Shown here: positions 49,025-61,100 of the stretch, piece by piece
Layout of the letters: the number at the start of each line of letters is the position of its first letter
Position numbering within the stretch: the stretch's first letter is position 1
NCBI GenBank assembly: GCA_022453515.1
Contig: JAJNNY010000016.1
Location: 620,001-684,000, forward strand
Origin: Astrocystis sublimbata
Taxonomy: Eukaryota; Ascomycota; Sordariomycetes; Xylariales; Xylariaceae
Direction of reading: 5' to 3'
Length of the DNA: 64,000 nt
Program-made: the position numbers and the translations under genes
The notes under the pieces: model-generated
Database searches by the model: none
What the model saw: the letters and a program-made list of their open reading frames with translations, nothing else
What the model was told of the DNA's origin: nothing

Positions 49025-49699
49025 CTATTTTGTTGCCATAAAGTTATCTCTTTGCGTCATGAACTCGCCAGACACCACATCGCACAGGTCCTCCAGGTCT
49101 TGGAGGCCCTTTTCTAATGCTGCGGTGGCAGTGGTAGTATCTTTGGGAAGCCATGTTAGCTACGCCCTCTCAACAGTAAGCAAATTCGCCAGATAAAGAC
49201 CTACCGTAAGTTTGAATTCTTAAGTTCATCTTATCTTCCGACGGATGAGGAATGGCATAAGCGCAAAACTCAACATCAGGACTAGTATCCATGTCAGTGG
49301 CAGGCCTAAACGTAAAACAAGACCATGATGAACATGGTTCATTTACATACTTCTTCATGATAATAAATCGCAGTGCATTTCCGAGTGTATGACCCTCCTT
49401 AAGGAACTCAAAAGATGCGGCTGTGCTTGTAGAACCGGGCAACTGGGTTTACACGCATGTTGGTTAATACAACTATGAAACAACGGTCCAATCCGGAGAT
49501 AACTCACAATGCGAACTCTCTGCGGTTCTTCTTCCTCCTCATCCACGTCCTCTCCACCAAGCGCATTCTCCCCGTCGTCTTCTTGCATGGGGTCGTCGCC
49601 TTCCTGGCTGTCGACAGGCCGCTGTGCGGATGTCGGAGCAACATCCTCCATGTTGGTGTCCTCCGCGCTAGATGCGCGAGCTTTCGTTCTTCCGGGCAT
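49025..49699 (-). CDS. RPC19: RNA polymerase I and III subunit AC19 (Rpc19)
   Basis: Four exons on -, 49699-49508, 49442-49351, 49281-49205 and 49140-49025, give 158 aa; introns of 64-69 nt keep frame. An acidic N-terminus (DDPMQEDDGENALGGEDVDEEEEE, split here by description: about 35-58) precedes the alpha-like dimerisation fold: FEFLKEGHTLGNALRFIIMKK (about 75-95), NPDVEFCAYAIPHPSE, MNLRIQTY, and a C-terminal helix ALEKGLQDLEDLCDVV. HTLGN is the diagnostic motif of Rpc19/RpoL-type subunits, which pair with AC40 in the assembly platform of polymerases I and III. Its 3' end faces NDUFA6 at only 187 bases. Confidence 0.96.
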
Positions 49700-50019
49700 G
49701 GTTGATTAATCTCAGATCGAAAATACTAGTGTGTGTGAAAGAGTGGCAGGGCCAACGTTGTGATTACTTTTTCATATGCTCGCCCAATCGGAAGTTCATT
49801 GAGATGTTGAAATTTTGGCGGGGCTGATAGTGTAGCCTCATTGAATTGGCACAAGCTACCGTCAACCTCCAGGTAGTAAAGTCGGTAAATTCATGTCGAA
49901 ATTTGACTGGGTCTGTACATTCTCGCCAGCTCAGCTGCAGCTGCCACCGTCTGGCGTAGTATAGTTCAGCCCCTGCAGGTTTCTTTGATCTCGGCGCCAA
50001 GGAATGTTTCAAAGGCTGT

Positions 50020-50035
50020 AGGTACCTAGGTACCT
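50020..50035. repeat. 16-bp TAGGTA-family palindrome
   Basis: AGGTACCTAGGTACCT is both a perfect palindrome and a direct repeat of the 8-mer AGGTACCT. It lies about 320 bases upstream of the RPC19 start. Confidence 0.75.
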
Positions 50036-52361
50036 TTATTACATCTTAGCCGTGAAGGAACAATCAATCATCGAGCCTAAAGTGCTTAATAAACATTTAG
50101 AACAATCTTAAAAGTTTCGAAAGAGTAACCTGTTCTTTAGATAACTGCTGCATTTGAGCATTATAGATTTCCTAAACTCTTTGAGTATTCAGCTAAAAAA
50201 AAACAGGGCATGGTTTGTTTGCCTAACTAAAGTAGCTACCTTCTTAGGTAGAGTAAGAGTCAAAGCAAGACACTAACATCTGTGTACATTGTAGATGCAC
50301 AATATTGAGATGGGCAGCAATTGAACATGAACCGGCGGCAGCTTAAGTATATGAAATTGTCAACAACACCCTACCATCAGCCGTCCGTCATGTTCTAAGT
50401 ACCTAGTCAAAGGGCTAGAGAACCAAACCCTTCATCCAAGGTTGTCACCACGGCGCTCGAGCGGAACAACATAACCCTTCCATTAATTAGTATGGGAATA
50501 TTCATAAGGAAGTTCAATGGTTCGCCTCACGCTCCATGGGCGCGCGGTAAGACTTTTCTCGCACGTCTGTCCGTGAGAGCCGAACCGGCCTTATCCCTCA
50601 AGAAACACCTGATCGTGAAATGCAGAGAGATCGCCGGCGCTCACTGGATCATACATACTTACCGCACATTGCCGGAGTAAACAGGCCTGCTGCCCCCAAG
50701 CCGGTCTCCATAATCATAATCGCAGTTGCAGCCAGTTTGTTCGCTTGGGCCGTTGTCACAATGAAGGTTGCAGTGCCACATGCGATGTGGGTGTTGATGC
50801 GGGTCTAGTCCAAAAGCCCATAGTATTTGTCTCCCCAAGGCTTCTTCTCAAAGCAACACAAACACAACGCCAACTTCCGATATTTATGCGATATGGAAAC
50901 CATGACATCAGCTCCAATTGGGCGCTGTGGGAGTATTCTCAGGTCCCCTTTGGGCAGTTCTGAGAACCCTATGGTTCTACTGAATACGTATTACAGGATG
51001 ACGCCTCATGCCGCACGACTGCGATATTCCGCACTCACGTCAGCAACCTGAGACATTGCACCAATCCAATTGATAACGAGGTTCGAGGCAGATCGCCATT
51101 GCTATTGTTGTTGCCTTCGTGCCATGAGATCATCAGTGCCCAACGAAGGTCATGACTTGTTTCAAAAGGTCAACAATAAAGCCGTTTTGATTGGCTCGAT
51201 TGGGAACTGATTCACTGAAACTTCTACATGTTGAGTGTCTGCTGTGGCTACAGCCGTTTTCCATTTACCGATAGACATAGTCATTTTGAGATAGAGTACT
51301 AACATAAGTCCAAGCGGGTGGCCAGATGACCAGCTCACCCCCAGCCTTCGATGCCGCTTTCGGTCGAGATCTTGAGGGTGCAAAGCTTTCCTTCACTTCG
51401 ACTGGCAAGCGATAGTAGTACACTAAATGCGCGACGAGTTCCTTGGTAAAGTTACTCTAATAACAGGAAAGTTGAAATATACATACTATGCAATACTATG
51501 TATGACCTTGTGGGCCTGTATGTCTGCCATGATAATGTAGTGAGTGTATCATTGTATCCTACGAGTACTCACAACCCATCCAAAGGATATTGTCACTGTT
51601 ACTCGTAGATCGCTTAATGTAGATTCCCACTACTCGATCCTCATATTGGACGAAAGCTGAAACAAGGGGGAGGATATACAGTAAGTCTAACCTACTTGAG
51701 CCTCGGCTGTTTGGTACCTATCATTGGGAGTCGCAACTTCGTCGGTAAGTACCCACGACTGGAACTACAATTCTTGTTACGATGTCATTTGCAGAACTTG
51801 ACCGCTTTCAATGTAATGAATTGGTCAGCAATTCTCCTCTCAACGCAACACGGTCGCACAAACCCATTTTAACATTTATGATCTGTTCAGGTACTGTAGG
51901 GGGGTTGTGATAGTGGCACTCGTAACTCATTGCGCTAATCCGTGGATCTTGGCAGTAGCCTGGCTTTAATCCGCCCTCCGAGCCCCCCAAGAATCGAATC
52001 TGACAAGCGATCGACAGGGACATCAAACAATAGCACCCTCGGCACCCCGCCGAGAAACTTTTAGGCCTTTGAGCGATAGAGGGGTGCATGAAACAATGGT
52101 GGTGGTGCTCCGGCTGAATGGGGGCGGACCCTCGCTACTAGATTAAAAAAAAAAGTCAGTTGACAGTTAGTCTAGACCGCATTTCTGGCTTGAGTTGCAG
52201 GACGAAGGTTTTTCTTCTTCTCCTGTTCTCCCGGTAAGTACCTTGTCAGTAAGCAAACGTCTCCACCGAGGGGGGGAGATCGTAGAGAACGGATCAGGAA
52301 TGTTGTGTCGGGTTTGGAGGGAAAACATACTCGTACATATGTACTTGGTAGTACCAGGGTG

Positions 52362-52375
52362 CCAGGCTCGCCAGG
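52362..52375 (+). repeat. Dispersed 14-mer CCAGGCTCGCCAGG, copy 5
   Basis: Exact match, continuing as TAGGAAGG. Deep in the gene-poor tract, far from any start codon. Confidence 0.7.
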
Positions 52376-54960
52376 TAGGAAGGAAGCCATACGTATCCAC
52401 CGTCAAAGTTTCAACAGCAGCAACAAATGACAACAGCAGCGATGAATAGGAACTGTGTTGGAACTACCGGTCGCCGCACCTGAATCCACCGTTTTTGGCT
52501 ATTTGCCAAAATCCAACGACAGCACAGCTTTCATTCGATCACCATCGCACAGGGCATGTTTACTAATGGCCGTTTTCCGCGAGCGAGTCATCGAATGGCC
52601 CAACTGCCCATGTCGTGGTCAGGGATCCCGTGAGGATGCGCTAGTTTCGCCTGATCTCACCTGAAGTACGGGGCACTAGGTGGGGTCGGACGGGCTGTAG
52701 TATACAATTCGAGTTGGCTGGTTTCGAGGTCAGGACACGCTCGTCGCTTGTCAACATTGGGCAATACTAGTACATCGCGTTACTAGCGAAGGACTCTCTG
52801 GCTCGTCTGGTACGGAAAGCCACCCATGTAGCATGGCTGGACGAGACGACAGTATTGATCCGGCGATGAGAGCACCGATTGGTACGGCTTTCGTTATTCG
52901 AGATTCGAGATTCAATAGTCCGATGGCAGGTGGCTAGGTCAGGGGAGGAGTGGGAATTTGTCCATACCCCCCACGCAGTAGTATTTGCCAGTCGAGCCAG
53001 TAATAACTCCCGTTGCTGATACGAGAATCAATCAAAGGCGTATTCTAGTAGCATATCAACGCTCGAACCAGAAGATGGGATGCCGAGATAGGAAAGCTAC
53101 CTGGGTAGGTAATGGTAAGTACAAGTAAGTTGTGCACCCACATTCGCGTGCGCAGTCGAGGCGTGGATGTGGATAGACGCAGAACAAAGCACTTCAACCA
53201 TTATTGTCTGTATATGTAGACTCTATGCAATTTTCACTTTCCGGTTTGTTCTGGCGCTGGGGGGCCGGCATGCTGGGTACTCCGTAGGCTTGTCCACGGC
53301 GAAAGCTCACAGTAAGCGTTGGAGGCCATCATGTTCTGATTTGGGCAGTAGCTGATCTTAGTATGGCCACTACCGTACCGCATCGCTTGTGAAAACGATC
53401 GTTTTCAACAAGCATTCTCTGAACATGGTTTGAACGTGGGGATCCGACCAAGTTCCGAGACCCAATCTTCCGAAGCCGAAGGCAGACCTGAGAGTGTGGA
53501 ATCTGTATGGATGGATATGTTTACAAAGTGTTCCTGACCATGGTACCGTATGCGCCAGACTACATGTACATATTGATAGATAGGCTGAGGATATTGCCGC
53601 ATCAGTGCCTCTATCCCGTCAGACGTTTCAAGAGGGAACACGAGTTGATATGGCGACTTAGGTATATGGCGACGAGGAGGTGTTGGCGACTGCTAGAACG
53701 AGCAGCGAAGTTTCGTCCTTGAAGGCGTGTTGTAATATGTTTAATATGGGGTTTGTGCTAGGTAAGCGAGGTAAGTCTGTAATTATGTGCAACCTTGGAC
53801 TCCATTGCGAGTTTTGGAGAGTATCACCGACCTGTCAAATACCACCTGCACTTACCTAGACCTACATTGTGTACCTACTAGGTAGCTACCCGACAGAATC
53901 CTGGACCAAAAAAAGAAACACGGGCGGCTGTAACACTAGTGCGGTTCGGGAAGTCAGGACGCAACAATAACAAAGTACATATGTGCGCCGGCCAGGCGCT
54001 AAGGTGCAGCTACTCATACAGACCTGCAACTTCTTGTTCTTCTTGCTCCCCGAGACGACGGAGGTGGCGTAGGCATCATGTCCAGCTCCTGAAGCTACCA
54101 TCGGCTCGCACCCGCAGAGTTTGGTAGGCTGCACAAGCCAGATACCTCTAGATATGCTCTCTGCCTGCGATTCGTAGGCAGACTCCGAGCGAGGCCGGGT
54201 AGGTGAGGAACGAGCTTCTTAACGAGTCTCTTATCACGTCCGTCCGTTTCTGGCGCTCTGCTCGGTGGGGGCTCCACTCGCGAAACCCCCTGAACCAACG
54301 ACCGGGCCTCAAGGTAGTCGTACCCACCAGGTCCAAGTGCCTCCTGCCGACCTGCCAACCTGCCCTCCTCCTTCGAGGGGGTGTCCTAGCAGAATACGGT
54401 GCAGCATACGGTGTGCCCAAGGCTGGTAGTGGTGGTGGTGGTGGTGGGGATTGGGGATTGGGGACCCCAGCAGTTAACGTGGTGCACAGGCTGGTCCGCT
54501 GCTGCCCTCCGCTGCTACCATAGGGCTATTACGAGTACATGGTAGGTACCTACTGTGTGTACGAAGTATCTACAACGCAGATAAGGTGAAGAAGATACCT
54601 GGGCCTAGGGGATGGATCGGTCCTGAGCAGGCAGAGGCCGCTTTGGAAACTGGGCCGAAGCATGTATGTGGCATAAGGTTGCAAGTGAGTAAAAGTAAAG
54701 TACATGCCTCAAGTAGGTTGCAGGTAGGCAACGTAGATACCTGATGCAAATGCGTACCTGTACTTACCTAAGGTATAGCCATCATCTACCTACGACACAA
54801 CGATGCGGCACTCCAGCCCCAGCCAGCCGAGCCCAGCCAACCCCCGTCCAACCCCATCAACCCTGCTAACCCTGCCAACCCTGCCCCTCCCGCAGCACTC
54901 TCGAAACTGTGTCCCTGCCTGGCTGAGCACCCTGATCCATCCATCCACCACCTAACCTGT

Positions 54961-54984
54961 GCCCACCTGTGCCCACCTGTGCAG
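54961..54984 (+). repeat. Short 10-bp tandem repeat (GCCCACCTGT)
   Basis: Two full units followed by GCAG, with a partial unit (ACCTGT) just before. It sits in a C-rich region of simple, drifting repeats. Confidence 0.7.
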
Positions 54985-56655
54985 CCTTTTCCGCACTGGG
55001 AGTTGTACAGGGTACCTCAGGACCATTCGAGGCTGTACCTACTCCTGCGAGCTGCACCGTCCACACTACCGTACCTCGAATGCATGTACATGGCGTGTCA
55101 GTACCCGTACCTATGTCGACTCCTCCAGTGCACCTGCATGAGATTCTTCTCATCTGCATTGCGCTGCTGGTCCTGGATTCTGTTTCCCCTTCTCGTCCAC
55201 AAACCCCCCTTGCCGGTGCCTTGTTTCCCTTTTCCTTTACTTCTGACTTCTGGCTGTCGAGTCTCTCTCTGCCTGCTCTTTTACTTGTCTTGTCTGTCTT
55301 GTTTTCGACACATCATCCATCGCCTTATCTACGCACGCAGCGCCACCTACGCGCGGTATTTCCGGTATTTCCCCAGCACACATCGCCATCCAGTCCTTTC
55401 TGTGCTTCTCTGCTGGAAGGGGTCAGTCATTACATGTAGAGCGAGCAAGGAGCCCAGATTCGTTACGTTGCAGTTGCAGTTGCAGTTGCTGTAGGCTGTA
55501 TGCGGGTGCAGGTCCCATTCTTATCCTGCCCTTCCCATTCTCTCGACTCGCGCGCCTACCATTCCGTCGCGCCGGTATTTGCTGGCCCTGCCGCTGCGCT
55601 CTATCGACCGACCAAGGACATCGCATCGCATCGCGGCCGCTTGCCCAGCTGTGCGACCACCCTGGCCCGCACTCTGCAGCGTGTTGCCATTAGAGTGCGA
55701 CCCAACTGCACCTACAAACTCGAGCGAGAGGGAACACAGGCTCACACTCGCTGCCAAGTTGAATTGCTAGAGCTGGCTACGACGCGCACCGAGCATAGGA
55801 CGATCCGGCTGCCGAGCGAGATCCGCCCGTCGTGTAGTGCCTGTACGCCCAAGCCCAAGTAAGAGGCGAGCAGAGCCATTCTGGGCGGGAAAATATCAAA
55901 TATCCGAAATCCAGGAGCACCTCGGTTGCAGCGAGCGACACCACGTAGCGAGCCATCCACTGGAATCGCAGCATACCCACCACATTGGTCGCTGCACGCC
56001 ACCGCGAATTCAGATAGAGGACTGCAGTCCGAGAAAAGGGGCCGAATCATTGTGCGACAGCCAAGGCCTCGTTGCTTGCGACCCACGTTGTCACTGCTCG
56101 CCTCTGCCGAGTGCCTACCTTATCGACTGGAGACAGCACGCGGCATTTCCATTGGCCCAGTTATCAGTGACCAGCAACCAACCGCCTCCCACGACAAATC
56201 ACACAGGTCCCACGATCGAGGAGCACAAACGGCGAGAATTCCACTCACGCACCTCAATCCAAAAGGGCGGCTAGGTGTTCTTCACTAACCCGTTTGCATT
56301 GTTTGCTTGCCGTGCGGCTTCTTTACCAGGCCAACACCAGGAATCTTGCTGACAGATCGGTTCTTCGCCTCAACAGTCATTGGCGAGAAGAGTCCATTCT
56401 TTGGGTCATTTGTAACCGGGAATTGTGGCCAGACAGACCAGACTTAGGTACCCAATTCCTGCAAGGTGCCGACCTGCCGCTCGTGTTTAGCAGTGCAGCA
56501 GCCATTCAGCCGCCACTTCAGCTGGCAATTGGCGATAAATTCAGTGGCCGCAACACTAGGAATAGGAAGGGAAAACCGATCGAAATTGGTGGAGACGAGC
56601 AAGTTCTCTGCGAGAGTCAAGAACATCAAAAGTATCGAATTAGACATTTGTAATC

Positions 56656-58114
56656 ATGAGCGCAGCAATTGCCATGGCCCACTCCCCGGCTCCTCACGAC
56701 AGATCGGCGTATACTGAATTGGCGCCTGCGAGTAGTGCTGCTCCAAGCGCTTCTTTGCCCGCTGCCACCGCATCCGTATCAGCATCGCCTTCAGTCCCGC
56801 GTACCGCGCACTTACACACCCTCACTACCAACAGTTCCCCGAGCCAGCGTCCATCAAGCCATAGTCCCACCCAGCAACAGAAGTCGTCACCCCCCAGCGC
56901 GTAAGCCCTCCCTCCATTTTTTCTTGTTTCGTGTATATGTCCCTGAAGTTGCCTCGATTGCGATCGTTGCTATTACATGCGTCGTTGGACTACAGACTGA
57001 CTTTGCATCCAGGCTTCGCAATGTCTCAAGCAACCCGGGACCCAAGATCATTGTAAAGAAAGAACCAGGGTCACCAGAAATCCCCCCTCCTACCCGACAC
57101 CGTCCACGAAAGCTGGATCTCTCCAAGAACACACTGACGGGCTCTGGCGCAGCCACTGCGCGGCCGGCATTGGGAGGAAGAGACGGCCTCGCTATCCAGG
57201 AAGTGGGACTGGCCTGTCTTTCGCCAGGCTTTATCACGCAAGATCCTGTCATGAAGGAGCATTTGCAGCAGAGTCTGAATGTTAAGGAACAACAGCGCCG
57301 CATCATTGAGGCCAGGCTTCAGCAGTCTGCAAAGGGGGATGGACCTGGAGCTCTTGATGCTAACAAGGACAGGGATCCTGTCAGTCAATTCGCAGCTAAA
57401 ACACCAGGCATGTCGAGGAAAAACAAGGCGCCACCAGGGCTGAGCATTGTTGCACCGTCGCATGAAACGTTCGCCCATGAGAGGGTGATTCAATCAGCTC
57501 CCTTAGGGCAAACATTCACAGGCCGCCACAACCCACACCCTCTAACTCGACAAGTTACAAACCACCCCTCAAATCTGTCTAGTACATCGCACATTCACCA
57601 CGTTCCCGCAACCCAGACAAATAACCGATTGCCGCCTATCTCGGATGTATTTGCCAATCAGGGCCTACCGCAACATGGTGAACCGACCCGGCCATCACTC
57701 TACCCTGGCTCAAGCCATGCTCCTTTAGCGTCTCCTGCTCATGCTCCAAACCATACACAGGCCCCCCTGACGGGTCGGCCGAGGGAGTACAAGTCTGCTG
57801 AGGAAGCACAACAGGACATAGCAGGTGGAAGACCCGAACTACTTCCTAAGCTCGTACACTACACCGGTCACCAACCCCCAACTCCGCCGTCTCCCAGAAG
57901 TGGAGCGCACCTCCATGATGGGAGTCGAAGCGCGAGTAAGCGACGTACACGAACGGAATATGAAGAGGGCGGCAGTCCGCCTCTCGGTCATGGCCCGGCA
58001 ACCACTCGACGTCGTCCCTTCGGCGCGGGACGAGATAGTCCCGACACACAGCGGCAGAAGAGGGATGAATTTCTGCGGATATGCGAAAGGGCCTGGGATC
58101 TATTCCACTCGTGA
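56656..58114 (+). CDS. Uncharacterised Pro/Ser-rich, probably nuclear protein
   Basis: Exons 56656-56900 and 57013-58114 (intron 112 nt) give 448 aa; the frame is kept with a split Ala codon. I do not recognise the family. The N-terminal ~80 residues are Ser/Ala/Pro-rich. Then come a SUMO-consensus-like IVKKEPG (about 93-99), a short basic segment (RHRPRKLDL), and a helical block GFITQDPVMKEHLQQSLNVKEQQRRIIEARLQQS (about 150-183), the most likely folded part. A motif-like SHETFAHERVIQSAPL and PPISDVFANQG follow; the C-terminus has SASKRRTRTEYEEG, RRRPFGAGRD and an amphipathic end (KRDEFLRICERAWDLF). The basic clusters suggest nuclear targeting. Islands of non-repetitive sequence in disordered DNA argue that this is a real gene, perhaps a fungal-specific regulator. 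The ATG is the first in frame. Confidence 0.7.
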
Positions 58115-61100
58115 TTCCTATCTCAAGTCTGAGACGACAATTGCTTTTCTCTGGGCAAATAATTACGACCTTAACGCCCGAGACGAAACAAAAGATACCC
58201 CAGTTGGCTTGATTGGGACACAAATGTTTGGGCAGAGAGTCATATGCCATTGACGAAGCGACTCAAGATCTACGATGGTTCCAATTCGAAACAAGCTCGT
58301 ATCAGATGCAGGATTTTTTCTATCTGTCCTGCCGTTCGAGATTGCCTTATGAATGGCACAACCATGCTTAACTGTTATATAATGTCTCGTTTTCATCTAC
58401 CACATAGCGTTCCTCGAGCTTTTTAAACGACGCACAAAGTCGACAATATTTTTATGCAAACACAAATCTGAAGGTTTATTTTGGACGGGGCTGTCCTGGG
58501 GGGACGATGGGGAGGCGATTTTCCTCGATCTCATATGTAAAGGGGACAGATGGGTGTTGAAGGGATTTTTCGGGGAGGGGGGGGGGGGGGGCATTTTATC
58601 CATCGCAGGATTTGTAGTCGATGTCGAGTCTGCAAAACCGGCGTATGGAAAGGAGATAATTGGTACGGCCGCTATAGGATCGTGGATATTAACGGAGTCG
58701 ATCCGATCAAACGGTCCAAAACAGCGTATGAAAAAAGTTCATTGAAGTCAATACCTTTTCTTTCTTTCTATATAGGATGGAGGGAACTCGGCAATTAGTT
58801 CGGGGATATCAGTGGATTGGTAGGTTGGAGGCAGTAAGGGAGTGAGTGAGTGAGTGGAAGGGGGGAGATGAAAGAGCCTTTGTGTCCGTTCTTCCAGGCT
58901 CGGCAGGCCCCAGCAAGACAATGGAAGAAGAGACAGGCAAAGCATGTTTCTCGGTATTTACGTAGTTATATGACCATTTGACATATGCTATTCTTTCCCA
59001 ATCCATGTCCCGTCTAGTGTTGATTTTAATGTGGTTAATAACCTAGGTGAGATTTGCTACATACATATCTTCGCTATTGCTGTGCGTGGAGAGGAATCAT
59101 GTCAGTGTGGTTGATGGGTCATTCTTCGTTGTATGTGTGCACCCAGGTCATGCACTTTAAAAAAAGGGGGGGGGGGGGGTTCGTGTTCAAGGTTGGCTCT
59201 GAATCACGTGTGAATATCGAAGTGAGTGGCGGCATCGTTTTTTGGCCTATCTAGCTGTAGCAGCACATATCGCTCAACTTTCCAGGACAGACACTCTCCA
59301 GGGAGCTACTCTGCAGAACATTCATTATCTCCCTCTCTCTTCTTCTGGATTTCCGATATCCAAGAAAGATCTATGAGATGAGATGCCTCAAGCCATACTT
59401 GTTCAAAAGTGACATTGTTCCGGTTTGAAGAAGGAAGGATACCTTTCGTTTCTTGTGTTCTCACAATCATCTCTACTTGATGTTCAGCAGTCCTTGTTGG
59501 GGTTTTTATATCGTTGTTATATTCACGGGATGGAGACTCGCCCAGCTTTGCTTTGAACTCCTGACTGGGCGGGGGAACAAACAAGTATCCAATGGGCCAA
59601 TCAATGTCACTTATGTACACCAAAAGACTAAGAAGGTAATTCATGGATGGGAACTCAAAGGCTTCGTGCTTATTTGTGTGGGTTTGTCGGTGAACTTCAG
59701 GGGTACTTACCTAGGTACTTCAATGTTGTTGCTGGCTACACACGGAACAGGGGGGGATGCTCGGGTTTCCCTAGCTTGCACAGTCCAGGAGATAGGCCCA
59801 TTCAATAATGTATTCCAATATGTATTCCCAAACGCATCCCGCCAAGCCCTGGGCACATGCGTCTAGCTGAAATTTCGACTCTTCAAGGAACATCGGACAA
59901 CAACATTATTCTCACTCTGGTCTCGCAGTAAAGTCAGGTGTTATGAAACAAAAACGTTAGTAACGACACTCTCAGTTGCACAGCCTTTGGCTAATTGTAT
60001 AGCTTTGTCTGCACCTCGTGCTTCAGCCGGGAGCAAAACAAAGCGAACCATCCGATCTCACAAAGACTGTCTGTATGGGCCAAACAACCCGGCTGAATCC
60101 ATCGTGTCAAGTCGTATAGCTGCTAGGCACATAATGTAGTGAGTTGACGCGGAATCTTTACGTTGAGTGCTTACCTCCCCAGCCAGGACACGGGAGGCCA
60201 TGGCGAGTCGAAATAATTGAACCGTCCTGGACGAATGAATACGTAAAAGGGGGGGGGGCGTTCCCATGGTCTCACATAGGAGGGAGCTTTCGCCATGATT
60301 ACCCATGGTAGTTAACCTATATAGTAAGCAGCCTTTAAAGTTCGAGGTCTCAGCAGTATGCTCTCTTGCGTAAAGAAACCAATAATTCAATGAGGTAATT
60401 GATATTGATCATTGACTAAAATAGAGGCATATTGAGGTCAAAAGTGGGAAACATGGTATGAACGTGATCATCACAGAGGGGGAATGTACTCCAGGTACTT
60501 AGACTTTCGCCCGGGTGAACCCGGATCCTCGATACTGCCCACGGCCACTCGACCCAGATAAGAGGTCACCTTCTACTTGGTCTTAGTTGTGGCTATGCCC
60601 AACCTTACTCGCCAGCTTTTAGCAGAACCTTGCTTTTATGGGTGTGTGAGATCCAGTAGTAGAGGCGCCAACCTAGGTAGAGATGACCTCATTCTTACCT
60701 CCGCTTGCAATAACTACCATGGTATCTACCAGTAGCGGGAGGATGAGCAAAGGATAGTCTAGAAGTACTAATTGATTATGCGTAGTGCCGCGGGCGTGGC
60801 TTTTGGGATGAGTAGACATATATAACATAGTGTAGAGCAACTCCGAAGGTAATCATATATCAATTAATGTGGTAGCTCAGAGCAGGGACAAGATCAGTTG
60901 GCTATAGGCCCTCATGTCATAGGTACTTTTCCTTTGCTAGTGATTCTGATGTTTGTGAGGTGCTCTACCCCTAAACTTTTCCAACTACCTGTGTGTGATC
61001 GTTTGCCTGCGCTAAGAGTGAGTGTCGGGGGTAGGTAAGTAATCAGGGACCGTGTCCATTCTTGATGCTTCGCCAGCATCTTTCACGAGGAAAGGGTGTT

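Larger units (their letters stand above)
49700..56655. other. 7-kb tract without recognisable genes
   Basis: No frame longer than about 170 codons, and none resembles a known family or carries convincing introns. Contents seen: the palindrome AGGTACCTAGGTACCT (50020-50035), an A/T-rich stretch just after it, the fifth copy of the dispersed 14-mer (52362-52375), GTAGGTACCTAC (54542-54553), and C-rich repetitive sequence near 54820-54990, including CCCACCTGTG repeats. From about 54980 on it is C/T-rich and may be the leader of the gene at 56656, although many ATGs lie within it. I see no transposase, reverse transcriptase or terminal repeats. Confidence 0.5.

Noticed and set aside
54840..54895. 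Telomere-like AACCCTGCTAACCCTGCCAACCCTG sequence (abridged)
   Set aside because: Not TTAGGG; a drifting C-rich repeat with CCAACCCTG-like units inside simple sequence, with no array.
59453..59866. 137-codon + frame in the 58-62 kb tract
   Set aside because: No recognisable domain, and it spans an intergenic TACCTAGGTA motif; probably chance.
60505..60535. GGGTTCACCC-like stretch resembling a tRNA B box
   Set aside because: No A box, acceptor pairing or cloverleaf around it; B-box consensus GGTTCGANTCC not met. No tRNA found in the window by eye.
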